From IMG/VR virus record IMGVR_UViG_3300032286_000719, positions 48,820 through 112,819 of that record: DNA of 64,000 bases, one strand, 5' to 3'. Positions 1-9,495 of this stretch are shown piece after piece. Within the stretch, counting starts at the first letter, position 1; every line of letters starts with the position of its first letter. A program made the translations under genes and the position numbers. The stretch is from a virus. The notes under the pieces are model-generated. The model was not told the origin of the DNA and did not search any database. It saw only the letters and a program-made list of their open reading frames with translations.

Positions 1-2849
1 ACCAAGTGTTTCTTTCTCAATATGAAAGAGAAGGAATGACTGATGAAAACAAAAAGACATTAAAGGAACTAGAGCATATATCTTCTATGGCAGGCAGAAT
101 GTTGAATGAGATTTCTGAATTACAGAGTCAATACGCTGTACACTTAGGAATGAAAGAAGGCATCACTACAGAGAAAACAAAAGAAACTATACTTAATGCT
201 GAAAGAGAGATTGATGGTTTTGCTAAGACATTCTTAGAAGGATCTAAACTTTCTGCTAAAATCATCAAGCTTGCTTCTAATTTAATTATGAATGCAAAGA
301 GTCTTGTAAACATTGAGTTTGCTAGAAAAATGAAGGAGTATGAAAAAATACTTATTCCATTAGAGAAAGAAGCTGCAGCCAGAGGTGTGAAAGCATTTGA
401 CTTGATTGGGACAATGTCTCCAACAGGATTAAATCTTATCAAGAAGTTTGATCCAGCATTCTGGACTGAAATGAAAGATGCTAGAGAGAAACGTGATAAA
501 TCTTTCTTCTTAAAGAACATGAATATCACTGAGTATGATAAACTTTCTAAAGCTGCAATTGAAAAAGGATTGGCAGATCTTGATAAAACTGTATTCTCAA
601 ATGATGCAGAGGAAGATTCATTACAACGTTCTTGGAGAAAAGCTAAACTTAGAGACTCATTAGATATACACAGTGAGAAATTTGATGGATATGATAACTA
701 CAGATTCAAACAGTTGTTCAGAGAAACAATGATTGAAGAAGGACATCTATCTAAAGAGTATGAAGACTTACGTAAAAACAAAGCTGCACATGATGTATGG
801 CAATTTTTTACTGACTTAAATGTTAAAGCTGCTAAAATGGGATACCTTGATAAACAAGGAAGTTCTTTCTTTCCATTAATAGAAGCTACAATGCTTCAGA
901 AGTTTGCACAAACAGATGACCTGTCTGCTCAAGCAAAAGAATCTTTGTGGACAGACTTTTATCAAACTAGGATAAATGAAGAACAGAATCTTTCTAAGAT
1001 AGATCCTGAGACAGGTAAGGTGAGAAAATCAATTCCTAAATACTTTACTCGAACAGATAAATCTGTAAATCAATTGTCTACAGATCTTAATAAGATTGGG
1101 GCACTGTGGGTTAAGTCTTTATTTGAATATGAGAGTTCTAAAAACTTAGAGAACACTCTACTTACATTACATGCTGTTGAGAAAGCTAAAGGAAGTCTTA
1201 TAGTTGAGAATGGTGTGGTTCAGTTTACAGATGGAGAGTTAAGTGTAAATGAATCAGAGAACAAGAACGCAGATGTATTAAGAACAATCATTGATGATGG
1301 ACTGTATAAACTAGGACAAGATCTTGGGTCATTAGGAAATGTTGGTTTTGCTACACTTGGAGAAAAACTTGGTAAGACAGAAGAAGAAAAAGAAGCAAAG
1401 GCAGTGAATGCTAAAAAGCTGTTAAGTAATGCTGACTCATTAACTAGATCTCTTGCTGTTGGTCTTAAACCTCTTATTGCTATAGCTAACTTTGTAGGAT
1501 ATAATTTCCAGGCATTTGTTAATGAAGGAACTATGTATTCATTTAAAGAATTTCAAAAGAACAACTTCAAGGTTGTTACAGGAAATAACTTCAGTGTAAT
1601 ACAAAAAGGACTTCTAGATCTTATTGTACCATTGAATGAAGATGTAACTACAGAAGAAAGAAGAAAAATAGCTAAGAAACAAGGACTTGGTAAATACTTA
1701 TCTACATGGACATTTACTGATGTGATGATGTCAACTAACTCTTTTGCTGAGAGAAGATTACAAATGGGTAATGCATTGAGCATTATTGATAACTCAATGG
1801 TGGTAGATGGTAAGATTGTGAACATAGTTCAATATCTAAAACAGCAAGATAGAAATGCTAGAAAAGGATTGTCTGAGAGTGAAAGAAAGGCTTTGGAAAA
1901 ATCATTCAAAGAGAGAGTAAAAGAACTAAAAGAATCTTCTTCATTAGATAAGGTGGCTACCATTGAAAATGATGAGGTGATTATTCCAGGAGTGAGTGAT
2001 CTTGAACTTGCTAAATTCAGAACAATGATTGTTGAGTATGGTAGAAAGCTTAATGGACAGATGAATGAAGACAATAAAGCTGGCTATAGAAGAGATACTA
2101 TATTCAGTTCATTCATGATGTTCAAGAACTGGATGCCTAAATTGGTTGCTGAGCATACATTAGGAATTGACAAGAATGCAGAACTTGATAAATGGGAGTA
2201 TGGTAGAACTAGAGCATTTGTTAAAACCTGGCAACATGTAGGGTTTAGAAACATAGCAAAAATGAGAGCCATCATAACTGGTACTGATGAAGGATTGCAA
2301 ATTCTTAATGAAATGCTTGAAGCTAAGAAGTTGGACTATTTCAAAAAGACTGGTCAAGAATTAGAGATTACAGAAGAAGAGTTTCAAGATCTTATAAGAG
2401 AACAGATAGCTAATCAAATGAAAGAACTATATTTATTATTTAGTGTAATAGGTTTAGTTATTGCAGCTAAAGCAGCTGAACCACCAGAAGATGCTACAGA
2501 TGAAGAAAAGAATAAATACAAATGGACTCTAAAACTTGTAAACAAAGTGTCTGATGAGATTACATTCTATTACAATCCTCTATCATTTGAAAGTATGACA
2601 AAAGGATCTGTAATTCCATCTCTTGGACTTTTAACTAGAGCTACACAAGTGATGTGGTATACAAGTAGAGAAATGTATGGAGAAGCAACAGATGATGAAC
2701 AGATGATTGAGAAGTCACATCCTACTAAATATTTCTTTAATATGATTCCTGTAGCTGCACAATTTCAAAATGAACTACTTCCTTATTTATATCCAGAACT
2801 AGCTAAAGAACAAGGCATAAGAGTTACTGGTGAAGCTAGATCTAGATAA
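1..2849 (+). CDS. Large virion protein, C-terminal part (5' end outside window)
   Basis: The frame is open to the left edge, so only about the last 948 residues are visible and the true start lies upstream. The visible part is highly charged and mostly helical in character, with long Lys/Glu-rich stretches. There is one strongly hydrophobic segment about 140 residues before the end (LYLLFSVIGLVIAAKAA) and an aromatic-rich C-terminus. It sits directly upstream of tail and lysis genes. In crAss-like and N4-like phages this position is held by giant virion proteins, some of them virion RNA polymerases or ejected internal proteins. I see no catalytic motif in this part, so the exact role is open. 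No promoter is needed at this end because the gene continues from outside. Confidence 0.7.
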   Translation, partial: QVFLSQYEREGMTDENKKTLKELEHISSMAGRMLNEISELQSQYAVHLGMKEGITTEKTKETILNAEREIDGFAKTFLEGSKLSAKIIKLASNLIMNAKSLVNIEFARKMKEYEKILIPLEKEAAARGVKAFDLIGTMSPTGLNLIKKFDPAFWTEMKDAREKRDKSFFLKNMNITEYDKLSKAAIEKGLADLDKTVFSNDAEEDSLQRSWRKAKLRDSLDIHSEKFDGYDNYRFKQLFRETMIEEGHLSKEYEDLRKNKAAHDVWQFFTDLNVKAAKMGYLDKQGSSFFPLIEATMLQKFAQTDDLSAQAKESLWTDFYQTRINEEQNLSKIDPETGKVRKSIPKYFTRTDKSVNQLSTDLNKIGALWVKSLFEYESSKNLENTLLTLHAVEKAKGSLIVENGVVQFTDGELSVNESENKNADVLRTIIDDGLYKLGQDLGSLGNVGFATLGEKLGKTEEEKEAKAVNAKKLLSNADSLTRSLAVGLKPLIAIANFVGYNFQAFVNEGTMYSFKEFQKNNFKVVTGNNFSVIQKGLLDLIVPLNEDVTTEERRKIAKKQGLGKYLSTWTFTDVMMSTNSFAERRLQMGNALSIIDNSMVVDGKIVNIVQYLKQQDRNARKGLSESERKALEKSFKERVKELKESSSLDKVATIENDEVIIPGVSDLELAKFRTMIVEYGRKLNGQMNEDNKAGYRRDTIFSSFMMFKNWMPKLVAEHTLGIDKNAELDKWEYGRTRAFVKTWQHVGFRNIAKMRAIITGTDEGLQILNEMLEAKKLDYFKKTGQELEITEEEFQDLIREQIANQMKELYLLFSVIGLVIAAKAAEPPEDATDEEKNKYKWTLKLVNKVSDEITFYYNPLSFESMTKGSVIPSLGLLTRATQVMWYTSREMYGEATDDEQMIEKSHPTKYFFNMIPVAAQFQNELLPYLYPELAKEQGIRVTGEARSR

Positions 2850-2918
2850 CGCTATATTATATCATTTATTTGATACACCCTCTTTCAAAATACATAATTA
2901 ATAATTAAATTTGCTCAC

Positions 2919-3308
2919 ATGAGAACAGCTGCAATTTGCCCAACCTGTGCTACGTATGAGAATGCTAAATGCATTATATACAATGGCCCAATCCTTACTA
3001 ATATAAATGTAAATCCTTTAGAGGATCTACCAACTATATTAGCAAAGATAAATACTAACTTAGTACCAAAAACTGGTACCACTGCTCCTAGCATCCCTGC
3101 TATATATCTAGGACAAACTTATTTAAATACAACCACAAAGCTGCTATACTTTGCTAAGTCTGTAGGTACAGGAGCAACAGACTGGAATCTTGTATTAACA
3201 GCACCTACTGTCACTCCTCAATTTGCTAACAACTCTGCTGCAGTATTTGCTGGTTTAGTTCCTGGACAAATATATCGTACAGGAGATCTTCTTAAAATAG
3301 TTCATTAA
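2919..3308 (+). CDS. Small tail/appendage protein
   Basis: This 129-residue protein has an N-terminal CPTCxxxxxxxC cysteine cluster (residues 7-18), a middle with LPTILAKIN and a DW motif, and a C-terminus ending in PGQIYRTGDLLKIVH. That ending is, from memory, frequent at the ends of Bacteroidota phage tail-fibre-like proteins. It follows the giant virion protein after a 69-base gap and precedes the holin by 18 bases. The likely role is structural, at the tail tip or fibre. No enzymatic motif is visible. Confidence 0.65.
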   Translation: MRTAAICPTCATYENAKCIIYNGPILTNINVNPLEDLPTILAKINTNLVPKTGTTAPSIPAIYLGQTYLNTTTKLLYFAKSVGTGATDWNLVLTAPTVTPQFANNSAAVFAGLVPGQIYRTGDLLKIVH

Positions 3309-3326
3309 CAATCTATTGCTCCCTAA

Positions 3327-3764
3327 ATGAAAACATTTCTTTTACAACTATTAACAGCCCTACTTTTATTCTTTGCACCAATTCAACAGTTAGTTATTGT
3401 TGTAGGTCTAGCAATCTTGTGTGACACATTCACAGGTATTTATAAATCAGTTAAATTACATGGATGGAAATCTATTCGTAGTAGAAAGTTATCAAACATA
3501 ATAAGCAAAATGGTTCTTTATGAGGTGGCAATTATTGTCCTCTATCCAATTGATAAATTTTTATTGAACGAACTATTACTAAACATTGTTTCAGTTCAAT
3601 ACTTTTCTACAAAAGTTGCATGTGTTCTTCTTATTCTTGTAGAAATAACATCAATTAAAGAAAACATAGAAGCAGCTTTAAAGATTGACATTTGGAAAAC
3701 ATTAAAAAACTTTATCAAAAGAGCAAAAGAAGTATCAAATAACTACGATGAAATCAAAAATTAA
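3327..3764 (+). CDS. Holin (phage holin family)
   Basis: This 145-residue protein has three to four hydrophobic segments: about residues 4-34 (probably two helices with little between them), 60-80 and 92-112. A basic amphipathic C-terminus follows. The motif CDTFTGIYKS after the second segment matches the Asp-x-x-Thr-Gly signature of the Bacteroidota/Firmicutes phage holin family (holin_4-like). Such proteins permeabilise the inner membrane to release endolysin at the end of infection. The next gene overlaps its end by 17 bases and the endolysin follows that, giving a compact lysis cassette. Three-helix topology and context make the call fairly safe. Confidence 0.8.
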   Translation: MKTFLLQLLTALLLFFAPIQQLVIVVGLAILCDTFTGIYKSVKLHGWKSIRSRKLSNIISKMVLYEVAIIVLYPIDKFLLNELLLNIVSVQYFSTKVACVLLILVEITSIKENIEAALKIDIWKTLKNFIKRAKEVSNNYDEIKN

Positions 3765-4368
3765 CTTTACTTACATAATTATAGCTGTACTTGTTGTAAT
3801 AATCTTTTTACAAAGGTCTTGTTCTTCTGTATCAACTACTGAGGAACCAACTGTTATTACAAAGTATGACACTATATGGAAAGAAACACACGACACTATT
3901 ACGAAGGAAGTGGAGGTTGTTAAAATACAATATGTTAAACCAGAGGGTCCTGAATACACTCCAGGAGAACATATAGACACATGTAGAGCAAGATTCAATT
4001 ACTTATTGAAACAACACACTGCAAGAAGAACATATAAAGACACAATTAAACTAGACAGTCTTGGAACTATAACAGTGATTGACACTGTTTGGTTAAACAA
4101 GCTTGGTAAAAGAACCTACATTAAAGACTATAAGATACCTCTTGTTACCAAGACAGTTACAATTATTAAAGCACAACAACCAAAAAGACAGCTTTACATA
4201 GGAGGTAACTTGTTTGGTGACAGGAGAACCCTACAATCATTTACTCCTGGTCTTATATATAAAGATAGAAAGGACAGAGTGTATCAAGCTAATGTTGGTG
4301 TAAACTTTGATGGTACATTAATCTTTGGTGTTGGTACATATTGGAAAATCAACTTGAACAAAAAATAA
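3748..4368 (+). CDS. Membrane-anchored spanin-like protein
   Basis: This 206-residue protein has an N-terminal membrane anchor (about residues 7-22, IIIAVLVVIIFLQ), then Thr/Asp-rich periplasmic-type repeats (TKYDTIWKETHDTITKE). The C-terminal third alternates Gly, aromatic and polar residues (YIGGNLFGD ... FGVGTYW), like short outer-membrane beta strands. Gene position between holin and endolysin, with overlap of the holin end, suggests an envelope-disrupting role like an i-spanin or a single-gene spanin bridging both membranes. Proteins of this layout are common next to lysis genes of Bacteroidota phages, as I recall. The spanin assignment is inferred from topology and location. Confidence 0.5.
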   Translation: MKSKINFTYIIIAVLVVIIFLQRSCSSVSTTEEPTVITKYDTIWKETHDTITKEVEVVKIQYVKPEGPEYTPGEHIDTCRARFNYLLKQHTARRTYKDTIKLDSLGTITVIDTVWLNKLGKRTYIKDYKIPLVTKTVTIIKAQQPKRQLYIGGNLFGDRRTLQSFTPGLIYKDRKDRVYQANVGVNFDGTLIFGVGTYWKINLNKK

Positions 4369-4374
4369 TAACCA

Positions 4375-4791
4375 ATGGTAACAAGTGCACAAGCTTTAAA
4401 AAAATATGGAGATCCAAACTTACAAAAAAGTTTAGTTCTTTTTGATGTACCAACTGAACTTGAAATAGGTTTAATACCTAAAAGAATATATTGCAACAAA
4501 GATCTTGTTGCACCTCTTACACAAGCATTTAAAAACTTAATTGCAACTGGTCATGTAAAAGAAATTAAAACATGGGATGGTTGTTTTAACATTAGAAAGA
4601 AAAGAGGATTAACTAGTATGTCATTACATTCTTGGGGAATTGCTGTTGATATAAATGCATTTGAAAATGGTCTTGGTAAAACTCCTAAGTTGTCATCAGG
4701 ATTTGTAAAATGTTTTACAGATGCAGGTTTTGATTGGGGAGGAACATGGACACGTAAAGATGGAATGCACTTCCAATTAAGTAAAATATAA
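4375..4791 (+). CDS. Endolysin, M15 family zinc peptidase
   Basis: This 138-residue protein carries the M15 peptidase signature SLHSWGIAVDIN (His85 and Asp92 as metal ligands) and the C-terminal GFDWGGTWTRKDGMHFQL motif (catalytic Asp region and His132). This is the arrangement of L-alanyl-D-glutamate or D-Ala-D-Ala peptidases used by phages to cut peptidoglycan cross-links. The length matches a single catalytic domain without a cell-wall binding domain, as is usual for Gram-negative hosts. No signal peptide is present, so release depends on the holin encoded just upstream. Its stop codon overlaps the next start in a TAATG arrangement. Confidence 0.9.
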   Translation: MVTSAQALKKYGDPNLQKSLVLFDVPTELEIGLIPKRIYCNKDLVAPLTQAFKNLIATGHVKEIKTWDGCFNIRKKRGLTSMSLHSWGIAVDINAFENGLGKTPKLSSGFVKCFTDAGFDWGGTWTRKDGMHFQLSKI

Positions 4792-4928
4792 TGGCAAAGA
4801 TAACCAACACAGTAGTGAAGTTAGAAAGACCAAAGGTTAATAGACCTAATGTACATGCTAAATCACAAACATCAAACTTAAAAAGCTCTAAGAATTACAA
4901 GAAACTTTATAAAGGACAAGGTAGATGA
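4791..4928 (+). CDS. Small basic protein
   Basis: This 45-residue, Lys/Arg/Asn-rich protein starts on the ATG overlapping the endolysin stop (TAATG) and ends in a TGATG overlap with the next gene. That supports translation by coupling. It has no hydrophobic segment and ends in KKLYKGQGR. Function unknown; it could be a minor virion protein like the basic proteins at 14.7-17.3 kb. Confidence 0.6.
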   Translation: MAKITNTVVKLERPKVNRPNVHAKSQTSNLKSSKNYKKLYKGQGR

Positions 4929-5077
4929 TGGAATGGGAATTAGAAATAGGGTTTCATTGGCCACATGATAGACTAGCTTTAGGTTGGGAGATTATATATG
5001 CTGATGACAAATATAATTTTGATACATATATTCTATATGTTGGAATTATGACAATAACACTAGACGTATGGAAGTAA
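4928..5077 (+). CDS. Small Trp-rich protein of phage-conserved type
   Basis: This 49-residue protein begins MEWELEIGFHWPHDRLALGW and is rich in Trp, Asp and Tyr. I recall similar short proteins with a GFHWPxDRLAxGWE core as widespread in Bacteroidota phages between endolysin and tail-fibre genes. It is flanked by a 1-base overlap upstream and a 10-base overlap downstream, so it belongs to the same translationally coupled string. Function unknown. Confidence 0.65.
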   Translation: MEWELEIGFHWPHDRLALGWEIIYADDKYNFDTYILYVGIMTITLDVWK

Positions 5078-5370
5078 TATATCAAGGAGATGTAGCAACA
5101 GATGGTAGTACAAAAATACTTTGTACAACGTCATCATTGAATGTAACTAACATTGTTATAAACAATCTTAGTTCAAACTATGTTTTCAACTTAAATAGAA
5201 TTAAGAATGACTCTCCTTTAGTTACAGTTCCTATATATGAATTAAGTTTAGATGCAGGAGATTCAATAAGAGATACAAATCCTTACATCTTATATAACTC
5301 TGATTATATACAATTCATTTCAGATGTAGTAGGAACAACATATTATGTTAAAGCAACACTAGAAATATAA
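5068..5370 (+). CDS. Small beta-rich structural protein
   Basis: This 100-residue protein is made of alternating hydrophobic and polar strands with little charge (for example LNVTNIVINNLSSNYVFNL) and ends one base into the next gene. The composition and position before a tail fibre gene suggest a virion component, perhaps a small fibre or baseplate accessory. No catalytic motif is visible. The start overlaps the preceding gene by 10 bases. Confidence 0.65.
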   Translation: MEVIYQGDVATDGSTKILCTTSSLNVTNIVINNLSSNYVFNLNRIKNDSPLVTVPIYELSLDAGDSIRDTNPYILYNSDYIQFISDVVGTTYYVKATLEI

Positions 5371-6785
5371 TGTATGAGTTTATAGATAAGAATGGAAAAA
5401 TCTCAGCTAACTCTGCTAATGTTATTGTAATAGATAAGAATGGATTAGTAAAGCAAGTTGGCACAGGGGGAGGAGGAGGCTCTCCAACAGGCCCTGCAGG
5501 AGGTGACTTATCTGGAACCTATCCCAATCCATCAGTTGTATGGAATAATGGAACAAGTACATATAATTTATTATACTATCCTCTTTCATCTAATCCAGCT
5601 AATTATCTTACATCAACTTCAGCAGGCTTACTTTATTATCCTTTATCAAGTAATCCTGCAGGATATGTAACTCCTACTTTTCCAGGAGCAGGAACAAATA
5701 GATATATTACTAGATGGAGTGGTACAGGAACTATTGAAAATAGTAATCTGTATGATTCAGGAGGAGGTATATATAATGTTAATCCTGTATCAGGTAATTA
5801 TTCTTTTCAAATAAATGGATTTTCTGGTTTAGGAACATCTTATGGATTACAAATAATTGCAGGTTCAAATAATAGCGATACTTCTTTTAATGTAAGAAAT
5901 TATAATGGAACTGTTCAATTATTTAAAATAAAAGGAGATGGAGAATTACAAATAGGTGTAACTCCAACAACAGGAACAACATCTGATTATATTTTATTAA
6001 GAGATAGTTCAGGTAATGTAAAACAAATAGCCTATCCTACTATTCCTAGTGGAGGTGTTATATCAGTTACAGGAACTTCTCCAATAGTTTCAAGTGGAGG
6101 AGCTACTCCTGCAATTAGTATTCCTTTAGGAACATCATCAGTTGATGGCTATTTATCTGCTACTGATAGAACAAATTTTCAAACTGCTTATTCTAATAGA
6201 ATAACATCTTTAACTACAACAGGTTCTGGTGCTGCAACATTAATATCTAATGTGTTAAATATACCTACTCCAGTTATACCAACAGTTGGTACTTGGGGAA
6301 CATTAAACTATCCAACATGGACTACAGGCACACCATTTGTTAAAATGACTGCTGTAGGCACATTTACTTTAGATACAACTACATATTTATCATCTATTAC
6401 ATCTTCAGATGTAACAACAGCATTAGGATATACACCAGTTACAAACGCAAGAACAATATCCACAACATCTCCTTTGAGTGGTGGTGGTGATTTAACTGCA
6501 GATAGAACATTTAGTATTACACAAGCTACAACATCAACTGATGGATATTTAAGTGCTACAGATTGGACTACATTTAATAGTAAACAAAATGGTTCATCAA
6601 GAAGAAATGCAAACAATTCTACAAATAATAATATAAATTATTGTGGATATGCACCAGTTGGTTCTGCAGAATCTGCAACAGTGTGGACAATAACAAGAAT
6701 AACAGTAGCTGCAAGTGGCTCAATAACAACAGGTTTAGCTACAAACGTAGCTTGGACAAGTAGAGAATCTATACCATATACATAA
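5370..6785 (+). CDS. Tail fibre protein
   Basis: This 471-residue protein is rich in Gly, Ser, Thr and Asn. It starts with a short head (MYEFIDKNGKISANSANVIV), then a Gly-rich linker and PAGGDLSGTYPNPSV. It contains repeated fibre motifs: LLYYPLSSNPANYLTS occurs twice in related form, and DGYLSATDRTNFQTA is echoed by DGYLSATDWTTFNSKQ. The C-terminal stretch with YCGYAPVGSAESATVWTITR resembles the tip of many phage tail fibres. It probably forms an elongated trimeric beta fibre for host binding. The repeats indicate modular growth by duplication. Confidence 0.8.
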   Translation: MYEFIDKNGKISANSANVIVIDKNGLVKQVGTGGGGGSPTGPAGGDLSGTYPNPSVVWNNGTSTYNLLYYPLSSNPANYLTSTSAGLLYYPLSSNPAGYVTPTFPGAGTNRYITRWSGTGTIENSNLYDSGGGIYNVNPVSGNYSFQINGFSGLGTSYGLQIIAGSNNSDTSFNVRNYNGTVQLFKIKGDGELQIGVTPTTGTTSDYILLRDSSGNVKQIAYPTIPSGGVISVTGTSPIVSSGGATPAISIPLGTSSVDGYLSATDRTNFQTAYSNRITSLTTTGSGAATLISNVLNIPTPVIPTVGTWGTLNYPTWTTGTPFVKMTAVGTFTLDTTTYLSSITSSDVTTALGYTPVTNARTISTTSPLSGGGDLTADRTFSITQATTSTDGYLSATDWTTFNSKQNGSSRRNANNSTNNNINYCGYAPVGSAESATVWTITRITVAASGSITTGLATNVAWTSRESIPYT

Positions 6786-6796
6786 AAAATAAAATT

Positions 6797-7087
6797 ATGC
6801 CAATTACAAGTAATAATCCAATAGAAGTAGATGGAAATGTTTATCCATACTACATGATTAATTTAGCAATATCGCCATTAGTTAAACCAACTGATATAGG
6901 TGGTAGTGTAGCTATGCGTTTAACACCTTACAGAGTTTTAGAAGATGGAAGTTCAGTAAGTTTGCCTGACAATTCAATTCCTATTACATATATGGATGTT
7001 TTTGATAGTGGAGACACAGATGCTATAAATGCAGCAGCTACAATTATGGGTGCATTGCAAACATTTATTAATGATAAAAATCTTTAA
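6797..7087 (+). CDS. Small tail-associated protein
   Basis: This 96-residue protein has alternating beta-type sequence (NPIEVDGNVYPYYMINLAIS) and a helical C-terminus (INAAATIMGALQTFINDK). It lies 11 bases after the tail fibre and 2 bases before a G8-like surface protein, so it is probably cotranscribed and part of the same appendage. Function unknown. Confidence 0.65.
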   Translation: MPITSNNPIEVDGNVYPYYMINLAISPLVKPTDIGGSVAMRLTPYRVLEDGSSVSLPDNSIPITYMDVFDSGDTDAINAAATIMGALQTFINDKNL

Positions 7088-7089
7088 TT

Positions 7090-8364
7090 ATGGCAGTAAG
7101 ATATGCAGTAGCAAGTGGTAACTGGAGTAATACTGCTACTTGGAATGGTGGTACATTACCAACAAGTGCAGATGATGTATATGCTAATGGTTTTACTGTT
7201 ACTATAAATGGTACTTTTACTGTATTATCTATAAGAAGTACATCAAATGCGTCACCTGTTGTTTTGGTAGGAGGTCAATTTATTTATGCTAATGGGGGAG
7301 ATTTAACTTGCACTGCTGCTCAAGCTATTGTTATTGGTTCACTCACTTCAGTATTAGAGATGAATTTAGCAAGTCCTAATACTGCCACTTTTAGAGGTAG
7401 TATTTTAACGTCTAATGTTGTTACAGGTTCTACTACTATTTTATTATCATCAACTGGAACTTTTAATTTAATAGGAAATTATAGTGCAGATGGTTCCACA
7501 AGCAATTCAACTGGAGGTAAAACTATTATAGGTTCAACAGGAAATGGAACATTAAATATAGTTGGTGATTTAAATAATGCAAGTAATATTGGAGGAAGTC
7601 AAAGTAGTAACACATTAGTATTAACAGGAGGAATATTAAATTTAACAGGCAATGTAAGTAATGCTTCTATTTCATCAGGTTCAGGAAATGCATTTACAAT
7701 AAATTCAGCATCTGCTACTGCAAATATAACTGGAAATATTACAAATTCATCTCCTAAAATATCTATATCAATTAATGGAGGTAACCTTAATGTTGTTGGA
7801 AATACAACAGGAGGTAGTACTCAACCAGCAATTTTTAATCAAACAACTGCTGCAACAATTTCTGTTACTGGTATAATTACTGCAAGTACTGGAGCACCAG
7901 CTATTTATTCATCTTTTGCTCTTACATCAGCATATAGTTCAGGAACATTTGTAAAAGTCTCTGGAAACGTAGTTAATTCAACTAATAATATGGCTATTGT
8001 AGCACCAAGAGTAACAATAGACACTGCTACATCAAGTTGGTTATTTCAAATAAGCACAGGTGGTAATAGAACATTATACGCAGCAGGTGTTGCTTTAGGA
8101 AATCCTGCAACTAATAATGTAAGAAGTGGAACAGTTTATGGAGCATCAAGTGAATTAACAGGAACATTGATTGTACCATCTCCATCTAATGTATTACAGG
8201 GAGTTGGAACAGATGCTACAGTGGGAACATTATTAATGACACCAGCTGACTTTTGGAATTATTTAATATCAAGTGGTTTCACAGCAAATAGTATTGGAGA
8301 TAGATTACAAAATGCAGCAACTGTAGCTACAACTGGTGGACAAATAGCATCATATAATATATAA
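7090..8364 (+). CDS. Appendage protein with G8-like N-terminus
   Basis: This 424-residue protein has an N-terminal NWSNTATWNGGTLPTSADDV segment followed by VTINGT. That resembles the start of G8 domains and related Bacteroidota beta-helix surface proteins. The rest is an Asn/Gly/Ser/Thr-rich series of short strands (GNVSNASISSG, GNITNSS, GNVVNSTNN) typical of a right-handed beta-helix. It is expected to be a fibre or receptor-binding, possibly glycan-binding, component. The C-terminus returns to a more globular helical sequence (MTPADFWNYLISSGFT). The assignment rests on sequence texture, so the exact fold is uncertain. Confidence 0.6.
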   Translation: MAVRYAVASGNWSNTATWNGGTLPTSADDVYANGFTVTINGTFTVLSIRSTSNASPVVLVGGQFIYANGGDLTCTAAQAIVIGSLTSVLEMNLASPNTATFRGSILTSNVVTGSTTILLSSTGTFNLIGNYSADGSTSNSTGGKTIIGSTGNGTLNIVGDLNNASNIGGSQSSNTLVLTGGILNLTGNVSNASISSGSGNAFTINSASATANITGNITNSSPKISISINGGNLNVVGNTTGGSTQPAIFNQTTAATISVTGIITASTGAPAIYSSFALTSAYSSGTFVKVSGNVVNSTNNMAIVAPRVTIDTATSSWLFQISTGGNRTLYAAGVALGNPATNNVRSGTVYGASSELTGTLIVPSPSNVLQGVGTDATVGTLLMTPADFWNYLISSGFTANSIGDRLQNAATVATTGGQIASYNI

Positions 8365-8384
8365 ATAAAAATAAATAAAATATA

Positions 8385-8418
8385 TTTGTATTTGATATAG
8401 AAATTATCACTACATTTA
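8385..8418 (+). promoter_or_regulatory. Candidate Bacteroidota-type promoter
   Basis: TTTG at 8385-8388 and TACATTTA at 8411-8418 are separated by 22 bases, close to the TTTG-N19-21-TANNTTTG consensus of the Bacteroidota housekeeping sigma factor. It lies in the only sizeable gap (87 bases) of the appendage region and would drive the three paralogous genes that follow. The spacer is one base longer than ideal. Confidence 0.35.
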
Positions 8419-8451
8419 TAGCGTCATTTAATAATCTTTAAAATAAAAATC

Positions 8452-9477
8452 ATGGCAATACCATCAAGAGGAATAGGCTGGAGTACAGAAGATAACCTGT
8501 TATGGCAAATCTCTAAGCAATTAGAAAGACTAACGCAAGTTACAGGTAATAGTGTAAGTGGATCTCAAACACTTGCACAAACACTTGTTATTGGAAACAA
8601 TACAGGTGGAACTGATATACTATTAAATAATGATGATGCAATACAGTTAGAGAATAATTCTTCAATTAAAAAAGGAACTTATGACTTTGGTCAAAATGGT
8701 GGTGTTTCTCGTATATGTGGAGTCGATTATGAGGATATGTGGCAAGGTGGAATTAGACACGTTTTTGATAACAATGGATATATTAGAAATTCAACAAATG
8801 GTTTTAATACAGTTCCTAATACCAGTTTTGATGATACTTTAAGATTTAAAGTAGGTTCATTTTGGACTTTAGATGATGGTACTACTTACAAATGTATTGA
8901 CAATAGTACAGGAGCAGCTGTTTGGGAATTATATTCTTCACCACCTAAATATAAAGTGTATACAGCTTTATTAACACAGAGTGGTTCTAGTAATCCTCAA
9001 GATATTAACTCAGGAAATTTAACTGTAGGTGTAACATATTTCATCAATAATAATGTGTTAGGAGATTTTACAAATGTAGGAGCACCTAATAATGATAATG
9101 GTACATATTTTGTGGCAACAGGTACAACTCCAGCTGACTGGGGTATAAATATTAGTGGTGATACACTTACTTTTGATACAGCAACTCCAATAGTAAGAAT
9201 ATTAGAAAACACTATTGGTGATGTTTGGTTTGTATATTTAGACCTTGGGAATTACGCTTGTTATTGCTCAACGCCTTTATTTACTGTTAATAAAACAACA
9301 TTAAATAGTGAGATATTTTATAGTAACACTAACGACCAAATGTGCTCTTTAATTAGTAGCACAGGTGATTTTGACAGCCAATCTGTAGTTTTTTCATCTG
9401 TAAGAAGTTCAGGGTCAATACAATTTGAAAATAACGCATTGCAAGATACATTTTTTGAAATAAGAGTGTACAACTAA
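8452..9477 (+). CDS. Appendage protein, first member of a modular paralogue set
   Basis: This 341-residue protein begins with a 27-residue module (MAIPSRGIGWSTEDNLLWQI, then SKQLERL) shared almost unchanged by the next two genes. It probably attaches these proteins to a common tail site. The remainder is a beta-rich, low-charge body with no poly-Thr linker. This member therefore differs from its paralogues in everything after the anchor module. The likely role is an exchangeable tail appendage or receptor-binding protein. Confidence 0.7.
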   Translation: MAIPSRGIGWSTEDNLLWQISKQLERLTQVTGNSVSGSQTLAQTLVIGNNTGGTDILLNNDDAIQLENNSSIKKGTYDFGQNGGVSRICGVDYEDMWQGGIRHVFDNNGYIRNSTNGFNTVPNTSFDDTLRFKVGSFWTLDDGTTYKCIDNSTGAAVWELYSSPPKYKVYTALLTQSGSSNPQDINSGNLTVGVTYFINNNVLGDFTNVGAPNNDNGTYFVATGTTPADWGINISGDTLTFDTATPIVRILENTIGDVWFVYLDLGNYACYCSTPLFTVNKTTLNSEIFYSNTNDQMCSLISSTGDFDSQSVVFSSVRSSGSIQFENNALQDTFFEIRVYN

Positions 9478-9495
9478 TAATATATAAAGAAAGAA

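Noticed and set aside
1-2849. GTG at base 6 as a true start of the first gene
   Set aside because: The frame continues to the window edge, so the gene is more likely truncated than starting here.
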